In this document: piece by piece, positions 16,241-25,800 of the stretch
How the letters are laid out: the number at the start of each line of letters is the position of its first letter
Numbering within the stretch: the stretch's first letter is position 1
Notes under the pieces: model-generated
Told to the model about the DNA's origin: nothing
What the model saw: only the letters and a program-made list of their open reading frames with translations
Databases searched by the model: none
Translations under genes and position numbers: made by a program
Source of the DNA: Pseudomonas sp. QS1027
GTDB lineage: Bacteria > Pseudomonadota > Gammaproteobacteria > Pseudomonadales > Pseudomonadaceae
Direction: 5' to 3'
DNA: 37,158 bases
NCBI RefSeq assembly: GCF_002814235.1
Contig: NZ_PHSU01000054.1
Coordinates: 1 to 37,158, forward strand

Positions 16241-17587
16241 TCAATTGATCTGGAATGGATAAACCGAGCCCAGTTTAAGGATTTGCGTCAGTTCATCCAA
16301 TGCCGCTCGGCACTCAAGCAACAATTGCGGGTCAGCCAGATCGCTTTCACGCAGGCTGTCGCGGTAGTGCTTGTCGACCCACTGGGTCAGCGTGCCATAC
16401 AACGGCGCCGTCATGATAACTCCCGGATTGACCGCCGCCAGTTCGTTTTCCTTCAAGGCCACGCGCAAGCGCAGGCACGCAGGGCCGCCGCCGTTCTGCA
16501 TGCTCTGCTTGAGGTCGAAGACCTTGACCTCGCGAACCGGACCGCCGGAACTGGTCAGCTCCTGCAAGTAGGCCCAGACCCGCGGATTGCCACGGCACTC
16601 TTCCGGCACGATCAGCAGCATGCCGCCGTCGGCACGGTTCAACAGCTGGCTGTTGAACAGGTAGGAACGCACCGCGTCCTCCACCGCCACTTTCGAACGC
16701 GGCACGCAGATCGACTGGAAGTTACCACCACGCTTGGCCAGCTTGCCGTGCAACTCGGCGAGCATCTGCTCGGTGTCGAGAAAGGCGTCCTCGTGATAGA
16801 ACAACACCTCGCCGTTACCCACCGCGATCACGTCGTTGTGGAACACACCCTGGTCGATCACCGCCGGGTTCTGTTGAGCATAGACCACGCCGTCGTCACT
16901 CAGGCCATGCAGCCGGGCAACCGCCTGGGAGGCTTCGAGGGTCTGGCGCGCCGGGTATTTCTGCGGGGCCGGGTAGCGGGTATCGAAGGCACTGCGACCG
17001 AAGACGAAGAACTCGACACCGGCTTCGCCGTACTCACGGCAGAAACGCGTGTGGTTGGCCGCGCCTTCGTCGCCGAACTGGGCCACGGCGGGCAGTGCCG
17101 CGTGATGGGCGAAGTGCTTGGCATCGGCGAACATCGCCCCCAGCACGCGGCTGGTGGTCGGGTGTTCGATGCTGCGGTGGTATTTGCAGTTGAGGTTGGC
17201 GGCGGTGAAATGCACACGGCCGTCGGCGGTGTCGGCACTCGGACTGACGGTGCCGGCGTTGGCCACCCACATGCTCGACGCCGAGCAGCTCGCGACCAGC
17301 AGCGGCATCGCCTGTTTGGCGGCCTGTTCGATCACCTGAGCATCGCTGCCGGTGAAACCGAGGCTGCGCAGGGCGGCCACATCCGGGCGCTCCTGCGGGG
17401 CCAGCACGCCCTGGACAAACCCCATGTCCATCAGCGCTTTCATTTTCGCCAGGCCTTGCAGCGCCGCTTCCCTGGGATTGGAAGCCTGCTGGCTGTTGCT
17501 CTGGGACGCGACGTTGCCGTAGGACAGGCCGCCGTAGTTATGGGTCGGGCCTACAAGACCGTCAAAATTGACTTCAAAGGATTTCAT
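16241..17587 (-). CDS. astB: N-succinylarginine dihydrolase
   Basis: 448 residues. It converts N2-succinylarginine to N2-succinylornithine, CO2 and two NH3 in the AST pathway; member of the amidinotransferase/pentein fold. The start MKSFEVNFDGLVGPTHNYGGLSYGN is the family hallmark. Cys371 in NGGGPACLRLRV is the probable nucleophile (E. coli AstB uses Cys365). VGNGEVLFYHEDAF and the HNDVIAV segment provide active-site acid and histidine. GGAG lies 8 nt before the ATG. Also called aruB. It follows astD by 55 bp. Confidence 0.97.
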   Translation of the reverse strand: MKSFEVNFDGLVGPTHNYGGLSYGNVASQSNSQQASNPREAALQGLAKMKALMDMGFVQGVLAPQERPDVAALRSLGFTGSDAQVIEQAAKQAMPLLVASCSASSMWVANAGTVSPSADTADGRVHFTAANLNCKYHRSIEHPTTSRVLGAMFADAKHFAHHAALPAVAQFGDEGAANHTRFCREYGEAGVEFFVFGRSAFDTRYPAPQKYPARQTLEASQAVARLHGLSDDGVVYAQQNPAVIDQGVFHNDVIAVGNGEVLFYHEDAFLDTEQMLAELHGKLAKRGGNFQSICVPRSKVAVEDAVRSYLFNSQLLNRADGGMLLIVPEECRGNPRVWAYLQELTSSGGPVREVKVFDLKQSMQNGGGPACLRLRVALKENELAAVNPGVIMTAPLYGTLTQWVDKHYRDSLRESDLADPQLLLECRAALDELTQILKLGSVYPFQIN

Positions 17588-17642
17588 CGGCGAGGCTCCA
17601 CGAATCTGTTTTTATAAGCACAAATCATCTGCGTATGACGAC

Positions 17643-19109
17643 TCAGGAGAGCCGAACACCCGGCGTCAAGGTCGCCGGCACTGTCAGACTCGGGGTTTCC
17701 AGCGACGCCACCGGGTACGCGCAATAATCCGCCGCGTAATAGGCGCTGGCGCGATGATTGCCCGAGGCGCCGACTCCACCGAACGGCGCGCTGCTGGCAG
17801 CCCCCGTCAGTTGTTTGTTCCAGTTGACGATCCCGGCTCGGCTTTCCAGCCAGAACTGCTGGTAACGCGCTGCGGAATCCGACAGCAGGCCGGCCGCCAA
17901 GCCGTATTGGGTGTTGTTGGCCTCGGCAATCGCCGCGTCGAAATCAGCGTAGCGAATCACTTGCAGCAATGGCCCGAACAATTCCTCATCTGGACGATCA
18001 GCCACGGCCGTTACATCCAGGATACCCGGGGTCAGCAACGCCGCATTGGCCTGTGGTTGAGTCATTTCCAGCAACGCCAACGCGCCATGACCCAACAGAT
18101 GTTCCTGGGCATCCATCAAGGCACGCGCGGCGCCGAGGGAGACCACCGAGCCCATGAACGGCGCCGGCTGCTGGTCGAACGCACCGACTGCAATAGTCGC
18201 GCTGACCTCAACCAGACGTTCCAGCAGCTTGTCGCCCCAAGCCCCTTCGGGCACCAGCAGACGACGGGCACAAGTGCAACGCTGGCCTGCCGAGATAAAG
18301 GCCGACTGGATAATGGTGTACACCGCCGCGTCCAGGTCCTGGACCTGATCGACCACCAGCGGGTTGTTGCCGCCCATTTCCAGGGCCAGGATCTTGTCCG
18401 GGCGTCCGGCGAATTGCTGATGCAGATGGTTGCCGGTGCGGCTCGAACCGGTGAAGAACAGACCGTCGATGCCGGCATTTGCCGCCAGGGCGATCCCGGT
18501 TTCCCGCGCACCTTGCAGCAGATTCAACACACCCGCCGGCAGACCGGCTTCGATCCAGCATTGCACGGTCAGTTCGGCAACCTTCGGGGTCAGCTCGCTC
18601 GGCTTGAACAGCACGCTGTTACCGGCCAGCAAAGCCGGCACGATATGCCCATTGGGCAGATGGCCCGGGAAGTTGTAAGGACCAAACACCGCCACCACAC
18701 CGTGGGGCTTGTGGCGCAACACGGCGGTGGCGTCGCCCAGCGGGCCGCTCTTCTCGCCGGTACGCTCACGGTAGCTCTGCACCGAGATGGCGATCTTGTT
18801 GACCATACTGGTCACTTCGGTCGCCGACTCCCACAAGGGTTTGCCGGTTTCTTCACCGATGCAGCGGGCCAACTCGTCGGCACGGTTTTTCAACTGCGCG
18901 GCAAAATTTTCGAGTACGACAATACGCTCGTCGAGGGAACGCTTGGCCCAGGCCGGAAACGCCTGGCGCGCGGCCTGCACGGCGGCATCGACCTGGGCGG
19001 CGCTGGCGCCCTTGCCGGACCACAGCACTTGCTGGGTCACCGGGTTCAACGATTCGAAGGCTTCGCCCTGGCCTTCCTGCCAGGCACCGGCGATGTAAAG
19101 CGTGCTCAT
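17643..19109 (-). CDS. astD: Succinylglutamate semialdehyde dehydrogenase
   Basis: 488 residues, NAD-dependent ALDH superfamily. It oxidises succinylglutamate semialdehyde to succinylglutamate. Visible motifs are PYNFPGHLPNGH (substrate/cofactor entrance), GSSRTGN, the general base E244 in LALEMGGNNP, and the nucleophile C278 in GQRCTCARR. The ATG overlaps the stop of astA as TAATG, with GGGAG 8 nt upstream, indicating translational coupling. Also called aruD. Confidence 0.97.
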   Translation of the reverse strand: MSTLYIAGAWQEGQGEAFESLNPVTQQVLWSGKGASAAQVDAAVQAARQAFPAWAKRSLDERIVVLENFAAQLKNRADELARCIGEETGKPLWESATEVTSMVNKIAISVQSYRERTGEKSGPLGDATAVLRHKPHGVVAVFGPYNFPGHLPNGHIVPALLAGNSVLFKPSELTPKVAELTVQCWIEAGLPAGVLNLLQGARETGIALAANAGIDGLFFTGSSRTGNHLHQQFAGRPDKILALEMGGNNPLVVDQVQDLDAAVYTIIQSAFISAGQRCTCARRLLVPEGAWGDKLLERLVEVSATIAVGAFDQQPAPFMGSVVSLGAARALMDAQEHLLGHGALALLEMTQPQANAALLTPGILDVTAVADRPDEELFGPLLQVIRYADFDAAIAEANNTQYGLAAGLLSDSAARYQQFWLESRAGIVNWNKQLTGAASSAPFGGVGASGNHRASAYYAADYCAYPVASLETPSLTVPATLTPGVRLS

Positions 19110-20134
19110 TATTTCGACTCCCTGGAAGCAGACAACGGTACCGCGCGAACCTGATCGCCCGCACTGAGTTGAAGACGTTTGGCGGTCTGCGGATCAACCA
19201 CCAGGGTGCCCGCCGCCAGCCGCGCCGGAGCCGCGGTGATGCGGCAGTCCTCGCGCTTGCGGTTGTGGATCAGATACGGCGTGGCATCGTCACCCGGGGT
19301 ACCGACCGCCAGCACCAGCGCCTGGCTGTCACGCACCGCGCGGATCTTGCTGGTTTCGCACTCCACCGCAGGGCCCGCGTCGAAGATGTCGACATAACCC
19401 TGGTAGCTGAAGCCTTCGCTCTTGAGCATCGCCAGTGCCGGCTCGGTGTCGGTGTGTACCTTGCCGATGACGGCACGCGCCTCTTCGGAAAGGAAGCAGG
19501 TGTACAGCGGAAACTTGGGCATCAGCTCGGCGATAAAGGCCTTGTTGCCGACACCGGTCAGGTAATCGGCCTGGCTGAATTCCATCTTGAAGAAGTGCCG
19601 GCCCAGGCTTTCCCAGAACGGCGAACGCCCGGCTTCATCGGACATGCCGCGCATCTCGGCAATGATCTTGTTGCCGAACAGCTCGGGGAACTCGGCGATA
19701 AACAGCATCCGCGCCTTGGCCAGCATACGGCCATTGAGGCCACTGCGATAATCGGCATGCAGGAACAGCGAGCACAGCTCGGAGTTGCCGGTCAGGTCGT
19801 TGGCCAGGAACAGCGTCGGAATCTCGCGATAGATCTTCAGTTCCTGGGAAGCGCTGACCGTCAGGCCGACCCGGAAGTTGTACCAGGGCTCACGCAGGCC
19901 GACGGCGCCGGCAATGGCGCTGATGCCGACCACGCGGCCATCATCGTCTTCGAGCACGAACAGATAGTCCGCGTCGCCGCGACCGGCCTCGCCGGTGAAG
20001 GTCTTCTCCGCCCAGCCGACCCGATGGGCCAGGCGCTCTTCGTTGGCCGGCAAGGTGGTCAGGCCGGTGCCCGTGCTGCGGGCCAGGTCGATCAGAGCGG
20101 GTAAATCGCTGCTGCGTACGGGACGAACGATCAT
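19109..20134 (-). CDS. astA: Arginine N-succinyltransferase, beta subunit
   Basis: 341 residues (aruG). With AruF it transfers succinyl from succinyl-CoA to arginine, the first AST step. The acetyltransferase-like fold starts MIVRPVRSSDLPALIDLARSTGTGLTTLPANEERLAHRV. LFLHADYRSGLNGRMLAKARMLF is the CoA-binding-type helix, and GRHFFKMEFSQADYLTG is a family signature. GGAG is 5 nt before the ATG; 73 bp after aruF. Pseudomonas use two homologous subunits, where E. coli has one AstA. Confidence 0.96.
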   Translation of the reverse strand: MIVRPVRSSDLPALIDLARSTGTGLTTLPANEERLAHRVGWAEKTFTGEAGRGDADYLFVLEDDDGRVVGISAIAGAVGLREPWYNFRVGLTVSASQELKIYREIPTLFLANDLTGNSELCSLFLHADYRSGLNGRMLAKARMLFIAEFPELFGNKIIAEMRGMSDEAGRSPFWESLGRHFFKMEFSQADYLTGVGNKAFIAELMPKFPLYTCFLSEEARAVIGKVHTDTEPALAMLKSEGFSYQGYVDIFDAGPAVECETSKIRAVRDSQALVLAVGTPGDDATPYLIHNRKREDCRITAAPARLAAGTLVVDPQTAKRLQLSAGDQVRAVPLSASRESK

Positions 20135-20207
20135 GCTATCTCCTCAAACGGGCACCGGCTGACGGGTGCCCGCGAAACTCGCTGTAAGGCTGCTTTCGAT
20201 ACCGGCC

Positions 20208-21227
20208 TTAAACCGCTACCAGGCGCACGCTGGCACCTTCGCCGACGCCCAGGGCTTCGGCGGCTTGCAGGTCCAGGGTGACCGGTTTGCCCGGCGCATA
20301 ATCGAGCTCCAGCAGCACCGCGCGGTAATCCTGCAGCAGCGCGTTGGACACCAGGTACTGGCGCCCGCCGCCCTTGTAGGCGTCACCGATCTTCACCGGC
20401 ACCACCCGGCTCTGGGCGATGGAGCGAATCCCGCTGACCCGCGCATGCAGGGTCGGGCCGCCGTCGAAGATGTCAATGTAGTGATCGGTTTCGAAGCCTT
20501 CGCGCATCAGGATGTCGAAGGTGATCTGCGCACGCGGGTGCACCTGGCCCATCGCCTCCTGGGCGGCGTCCGGCAGCAGCGGCACGTAGATCGGGTAATG
20601 CGGCATCAGTTCGGCGAGGAAGGTCCGGCTTTTCAGGCCGCACAGGCGCTCGGCCGCCGCGTAGTTCAGGTCGAAGAAGTTGCGCCCGATGGCATCCCAG
20701 AACGGCGAGTCGCCATGCTCGTCGCTGTAGCCGACGATCTCGGTCACCACCGAATCGGCGAAGCGCTCCGGATGGCTGGCGACGAACAGCAAGCGCCCAC
20801 GGGAATTGAGTTCCGACCAGGTCGAACCGACCAGTTCCGGCACCACGTAGAAGCTGGTCAGCAGGCTGTTGCCGGTCAGGTCGTGGCACTGCGAAAGCAC
20901 ATGGATCTTGTTGTGGATCTTCAGCTCGCGGGACGCATGCACGAAGGTCTCGTTACGGAAGCTGTAGAACGGCTCCGAGTAACCGGCCGAGGCGACAATC
21001 GCCGAGCAGCCCGCCAACTTGCCGGTGGCGGTGTCTTCAAGCACGAAGAAATAGCTTTCTTCGCCATTGAAGCTGACTTCGGCGGCGAACGAGGCTTCCG
21101 ACGCGGCGATCTTGTCGCGCAGGCGGCCTTCGTCGTCCGGCAGGGAAGTGACACCGATCGGGCTGTCCGCGGCCAGGCGCCGTACCTCGTCCAGGTCAGC
21201 CATTTGCGCGGGGCGCATCACCAGCAT
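20208..21227 (-). CDS. aruF: Arginine/ornithine succinyltransferase, alpha subunit
   Basis: 339 residues, paralogous to AstA/AruG (shared MLVMRPAQMADLDEVRRLA, LPDDEGRLRDKI, GRNFFDLNYAAAERLCG, FDGGPTLHARVSGIR). The alpha subunit of the heteromeric transferase also accepts ornithine in P. aeruginosa. AAGGAG is 7 nt before the ATG. It is separated from aruC by 150 bp containing two stem-loops, unlike the tight spacing further down. Confidence 0.96.
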   Translation of the reverse strand: MLVMRPAQMADLDEVRRLAADSPIGVTSLPDDEGRLRDKIAASEASFAAEVSFNGEESYFFVLEDTATGKLAGCSAIVASAGYSEPFYSFRNETFVHASRELKIHNKIHVLSQCHDLTGNSLLTSFYVVPELVGSTWSELNSRGRLLFVASHPERFADSVVTEIVGYSDEHGDSPFWDAIGRNFFDLNYAAAERLCGLKSRTFLAELMPHYPIYVPLLPDAAQEAMGQVHPRAQITFDILMREGFETDHYIDIFDGGPTLHARVSGIRSIAQSRVVPVKIGDAYKGGGRQYLVSNALLQDYRAVLLELDYAPGKPVTLDLQAAEALGVGEGASVRLVAV

Positions 21228-21252
21228 GGTGTCACTCCTTCAATCCAGAACA

Positions 21253-21271
21253 GGTCGACGCTTGGCGTCGA
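21253..21271. repeat. Stem-loop between aruC and aruF
   Basis: GTCGACGC and GCGTCGAC (8 bp, 3-nt loop), followed on the plus strand by AGAAAAAAA. On the minus strand, the coding direction here, the A/T run is before the stem, so it is not a terminator for aruC. It may be an mRNA stabiliser in front of the aruF ribosome site. Confidence 0.5.
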
Positions 21272-21337
21272 CAGAAAAAAATACCGGGATGAACATCGCC
21301 CGTTGCAGGTGCGTGCTTGCCCGGTACAGGAAATTTG

Positions 21338-21371
21338 GCCCGCTGGCAGCCATCCCGGGCCGCCAGCGGGC
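21338..21371. repeat. Stem-loop directly after aruC
   Basis: GCCCGCTGGC and GCCAGCGGGC (10 bp, 14-nt loop) a few bases after the aruC stop. No T run follows, so partial termination or 3'-end protection of the aruC transcript is likelier than full termination. Confidence 0.6.
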
Positions 21372-21377
21372 GGTCCA

Positions 21378-22598
21378 TCAGGCTTGCGTCAGCTTGGCCA
21401 CGGCGCGCTCGAAGCGATCCAGGCCTTCGTTGATGTCCGCGTCTTCAACCACCAGGCTCGGGGCGAAACGAATCACGTCCGGGCCGGCTTGCAGGATCAT
21501 CAGGTTTTCTTTTTCCGCGGCGTTGAACACGTCCTTGGCCTTGCCCTTCCAGGCATCCGCCAGCACGCAGCCGAGCAACAGGCCCATGCCACGCACCTGG
21601 GTGAACAGGCCGTATTTCGCGCCGATCTGCTCCAGACGGGTCTTGAACAGGTCGTGCTTGGCTTTCACGCCGCTCAACACTTGCGGGGTGTTGATCACGT
21701 CGATCACCGCGTTGCCGACCGCACACGCCAGCGGGTTGCCGCCGTAGGTGGTGCCGTGGGTGCCGACCACCAGGTGCTTGGCCAGCGCTTCGGTGGTGAG
21801 CATCGCGGCAATCGGGAAACCGCCACCCAGGCTCTTGGCGCTGGTGAGGATGTCCGGGGTCACGCCGTATTCCATGTAGGCGAACAGTGAGCCGCTGCGG
21901 CCCATGCCGGTCTGCACTTCGTCGAATACCAGCAGCGCGTCGTGCTGGTTGCACAGCTCGCGGGCGCCTTGCAGGTAGGCCAACTCGGCCGGCAGTACGC
22001 CGCCTTCGCCCTGGATCGGCTCCAGCACCACGGCGCAGGTCTTGTCCGAGATCGCGGCTTTCAGCGCGTCGAGGTCATTGAACGGTACATGGGTGATACC
22101 GGTGATCTTCGGACCGAAGCCATCGGAATACTTCGACTGGCCACCGACGTTCACGGTGAACAGGGTACGACCGTGGAAGCTGTTCAGCGCGGCGATGATT
22201 TCGTATTTTTCCGAACCGAAGCGGTCGAACGCGACACGACGGGCCAGCTTGAAGGCGGCCTCGTTGGCTTCGGCGCCGGAGTTGCAGAAGAACACGCGCT
22301 CGGCGAAGGTCGCGTCCACCAGCTTCTTGGCCAGGCGCAGGGCCGGCTCGTTGGTGAAGACGTTGGATACGTGCCACAGGTTGTTCGCCTGCTCGGTCAG
22401 CGCACCGACCAGCGCCGGATGGGCGTGGCCCAAGACGTTAACCGCGATACCGCCGGCGAAATCGATCAGCTCGCGGCCCGCCTGGTCCCATACTCGGGAA
22501 CCCGCGCCGCGCACAGGAATAAAAGCCGCAGGTGCGTAGTTGGGAACCATGACCTGGTCGAAATCGGCGCGGTGCACCGGAGCTTGCTCAACGGACAT
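21378..22598 (-). CDS. aruC: Acetylornithine/succinylornithine aminotransferase
   Basis: 406 residues, class III PLP aminotransferase. It converts succinylornithine to the semialdehyde in AST, and can also serve acetylornithine in biosynthesis. Visible motifs are FFCNSGAEANEAAFKLAR (cofactor phosphate), LVFDEVQTGMGRSGSLFAY (Asp for PLP N1), LTSAKSLGGGFPIAAM with the Schiff-base K255, and THGTTYGGNPLACAVG. AGGAG is 6 nt before the ATG. First gene of the operon; ArgR-like half sites and a -10 (TATAAG) lie in the 264-bp region shared with the divergent LRR gene. Confidence 0.96.
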   Translation of the reverse strand: MSVEQAPVHRADFDQVMVPNYAPAAFIPVRGAGSRVWDQAGRELIDFAGGIAVNVLGHAHPALVGALTEQANNLWHVSNVFTNEPALRLAKKLVDATFAERVFFCNSGAEANEAAFKLARRVAFDRFGSEKYEIIAALNSFHGRTLFTVNVGGQSKYSDGFGPKITGITHVPFNDLDALKAAISDKTCAVVLEPIQGEGGVLPAELAYLQGARELCNQHDALLVFDEVQTGMGRSGSLFAYMEYGVTPDILTSAKSLGGGFPIAAMLTTEALAKHLVVGTHGTTYGGNPLACAVGNAVIDVINTPQVLSGVKAKHDLFKTRLEQIGAKYGLFTQVRGMGLLLGCVLADAWKGKAKDVFNAAEKENLMILQAGPDVIRFAPSLVVEDADINEGLDRFERAVAKLTQA

Positions 22599-22676
22599 CG
22601 GAGTCTCCTGAAGAGGAACGCCTGCCTGGAACTGGCGAGCGATGGGGGGATTGTAAGGACAGTTTTCGGTCAGGCC

Positions 22677-22743
22677 TTGCCGCCAAGCGACAACTTCTTA
22701 TAGCGCCAAACCGGGTTTAGCCGAGGTTGTCGGCAATGCGACA
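22677..22743 (-). promoter_or_regulatory. aruC promoter with ArgR-like half sites
   Basis: Two half sites on the minus strand: 22728-22743 TGTCGC-ATTGCCGA-CA (one mismatch to TGTCGC-N8-AA) and 22677-22692 TGTCGC-TTGGCGGC-AA (exact). Between them is the -10-like TATAAG with a poor -35, as expected for an activator-dependent promoter. ArgR activation of aru genes by arginine is known in P. aeruginosa. Confidence 0.55.
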
Positions 22744-22862
22744 AATTGCGTCGCAAAGGCGCAGTTTAAACGCTGGCCTGGGTTTTGGTATTTATTTAGG
22801 CACGGTTGTCCCCGGCCGCTGGATAGCCTCGCTGCCTTACCCGCCGCACGAGAAACCGCGCC

Positions 22863-25800
22863 ATGCCGACGCCCGCCGCAACAGACCTGCCGCACTACCC
22901 CGATAATTTCGAGCTGATCAAAAACAAACTGCCGAATTGGCTGACCGACGCCTCCCGGACTTTGCTTCAGGCCCATGGCGACAGCCTGTTGCTGACCCAC
23001 ACCCACAAGGCCAGGCTGGCCGAGTACCTGCAAGCCTTGCAGGGCCTCCAGGCTTTTGCCGTTCCGATCCTGTCAAACGCCTTGAAAACACGCTTCGGAT
23101 ACCTACTGGACCCGCAGCGCGACCGAATCGGCGGCGTGCGACTGATCACCGCCGAGACACTCTCGACGCCGCGCAAGGTCTCCGTCGTCGATATGAGTCT
23201 GCTGGAGGCTGCCCTGAAGAACTTCGTTGCCCCTCGGCATGAGAACCTGGTTTTTTATAATGAATCCAGCCTGTACCGCCAGGTCAACGCCAGGCAGAGC
23301 CGGCCCATTCGAGCCTTCACGCTGCGAGGATTCGTCGAGCTGTGCCGGGAGCTGGATATCGGCGGCCAGTACGACCGTCACATGAGTGCGGTGCTGCTAC
23401 CGAAAAAGCCCTCCGGCGAAGCTGACAACCGCTTTCGCGATCAATTTGAACTCAGCGAACGTTACGAACTCATCACCCAAACCCATATTGCCCTGATGAA
23501 AGGCAACATCAGTCACTCGACCCACCAGTTTCTGCTGGCCGCCAGCCAACAGAGCCGCCTGCCCTCCTGGGACAGCAAGCCCGTGAGCTGCTGCGAGCTG
23601 CAAATGTTCAACTTCAGAACGCCCCTCAGCAGTTCGACCGGCGTCACACTCAAAGGCGCCTGGCTGATTGAGCACCAGGACACCCTGATCGCGCGCAACC
23701 GACCTTGCATCGTTTATCTGAGCGGTGATCCGGAGCAAGCGCTCAAGCAATACGCCAGCTTCGAAGCGTTCGAACAGGAACTGGGCCACCGTCTGGGCCG
23801 CATCGACTACCGGGGCTTCTTCAACCGCTACATCAACCAGCGTACCCAATCGGCCTTTTTCAGCGCCCTCGAACACCGCCTTGACACCTCCGGCACAGCG
23901 GCCGACCTGCAACTCAAACGCTTTCCGCTGATCGGTCATCCACTGCGCGAACTCTATACCCAACATCTGGTGAAGCTGCTGGACGATGGCAATTTCAGCG
24001 CCGTGCCGGTGGCCGATATCGACCGTCAGGACCACCGGGAGCATTTGCAATCGCTGGGCAATATCGGCCTGAACCTGCTGAACGTTGCCGCCCTGTTCGT
24101 CCCCGGGCTGGGCGAGGCCATGCTCGCGGTGGCCGGCGCGCAAATGTTCAGCCAGATCTACAACGGCATCGAGGACTGGCATCACGACGAGCGCGAACAG
24201 GCACTCAAGGGGTTGATCGGCGTCACCCTGAACCTGGCGCTGATTGGCGGCATCACCGTGTTCGCCCATCGCTTCGCCGGGGCCGGGATGGTCAAGGATT
24301 TGAAACAGGTGAGCCTGCCCAATGGCGAAAGCACCCTGTGGAAACCCGACCTGACACCCTACGAACAATCACTGGTACTGCCCGAAAGCGCACAACCGAA
24401 CGCCAGCGGCCTGTATGAAATCAACGACCGCCAATACCTCAAACAAGGTGACAAGGTCTATGAAGTCGAACTGAACCCGCAGGGCAATCGTGGCCGGATC
24501 AAACACCCGGACAGACCCGGCCAATACGCACCGGCCTTCTGGCATAACGGTGCCGGTGCCTGGTTTCACGAACTGGAGAACCCCCTGCGCTGGCAAGGTC
24601 CACAGCTCATGCATCGTCTCAGTCTGGCCGGCGAAGCCTTTTCCGATATCGACGCCGCGCGGATCATGGCCGTCAGCGACACCGACGAAGCCTTGCTGCG
24701 CCGGGTGCATTTCGACAGCCAGCGGCCTCCCGCGCTGCTCAAGGACAGCCAGCTGCGCTTTCGTCTTGATCGCGATATCCAGCGCCTCATCGAACAGATG
24801 GCCCGCGGCGAGGCCGCACCCGACGAGAGCATGCAGGAACAGATCCTGCTGGACCTCTGGCAATCGCAACCCAAGGCGCTGCGGTTGGTGGACGATCAGG
24901 GGCGGGTGGTCATGGAAACCATCCGCACCGGCACCACCCAGGAGCAACAAGTGGTCATCTCGCTCGACCAGTTGCACAACGGCGATCTGCTCAAGACCGT
25001 GCTGAACTCGCCCGACCTCGATGAAAGCGATATCCGCACCTTGCTGGGGGAAAGCCAGAATTTCGCCACCCCCGCCGAAAAGCCGGAAACGCGACTGCTG
25101 AACTTTCGCAAGCAAATCGCCCGACATGCCCAGTTGCGCCGAAAAGCGCTGTTCGAATCGCAATACCGCTTTCGCACTCAATCACAGGATCCCTCGATAG
25201 GCGTGCTGCAAAAGGCGTTTCCCGACCTGCCCGTGACCGTACTCGAAGAACTCGCCGAACAGGCCAGCGGCGCACAACTGCAAGCCTTGCGCGAGTCCGC
25301 CGAAATCGCCCCGGGCATCACCGACGAAGCCGCCTTGTATCAGCAGCAGGTGCGCCTGGCCCGGGCCCGCGAGGGGTTGTACCTGGCGTCGAGCGGCAAT
25401 GCCGACAGCGAAAAGCTGATCCTGCACAGCGTGCAACGCCTGCCGGGATGGTCCACGCAAGTGCGGATCGAGATTCGCGCGCAATCATCGACCGGGCCGT
25501 TGCTCGATAGCATCGGCACCAGCGACGCACCGATCAGCAAAGTGCTGATCAAGGAAAACGGCCTGTACCAGACCCGCGATGCCCTGGACCAGGAGCTGCA
25601 CGATTCCGACGATCTCTACGCCTCGCTGCTGCATGCCCTGCCCGACACCCAGCGCAGCGAACTGGGTTACCCCAGTCCCAAGCAGGGCGCGCAACTCAAG
25701 CAGGCCGTGCAGAACAGCCGCCTGCCGGGGCCTGACGAAATCCGCCAGTTGCTCGACATGCCACCGGCCATCCCCAGTGAACACTCGCCCATGGCCTTGG

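Noticed and set aside
15995..19154. Long plus-strand frames opposite astB and astD
   Set aside because: Overlap fully with enzymes that have intact catalytic motifs; composition is typical of antisense frames.
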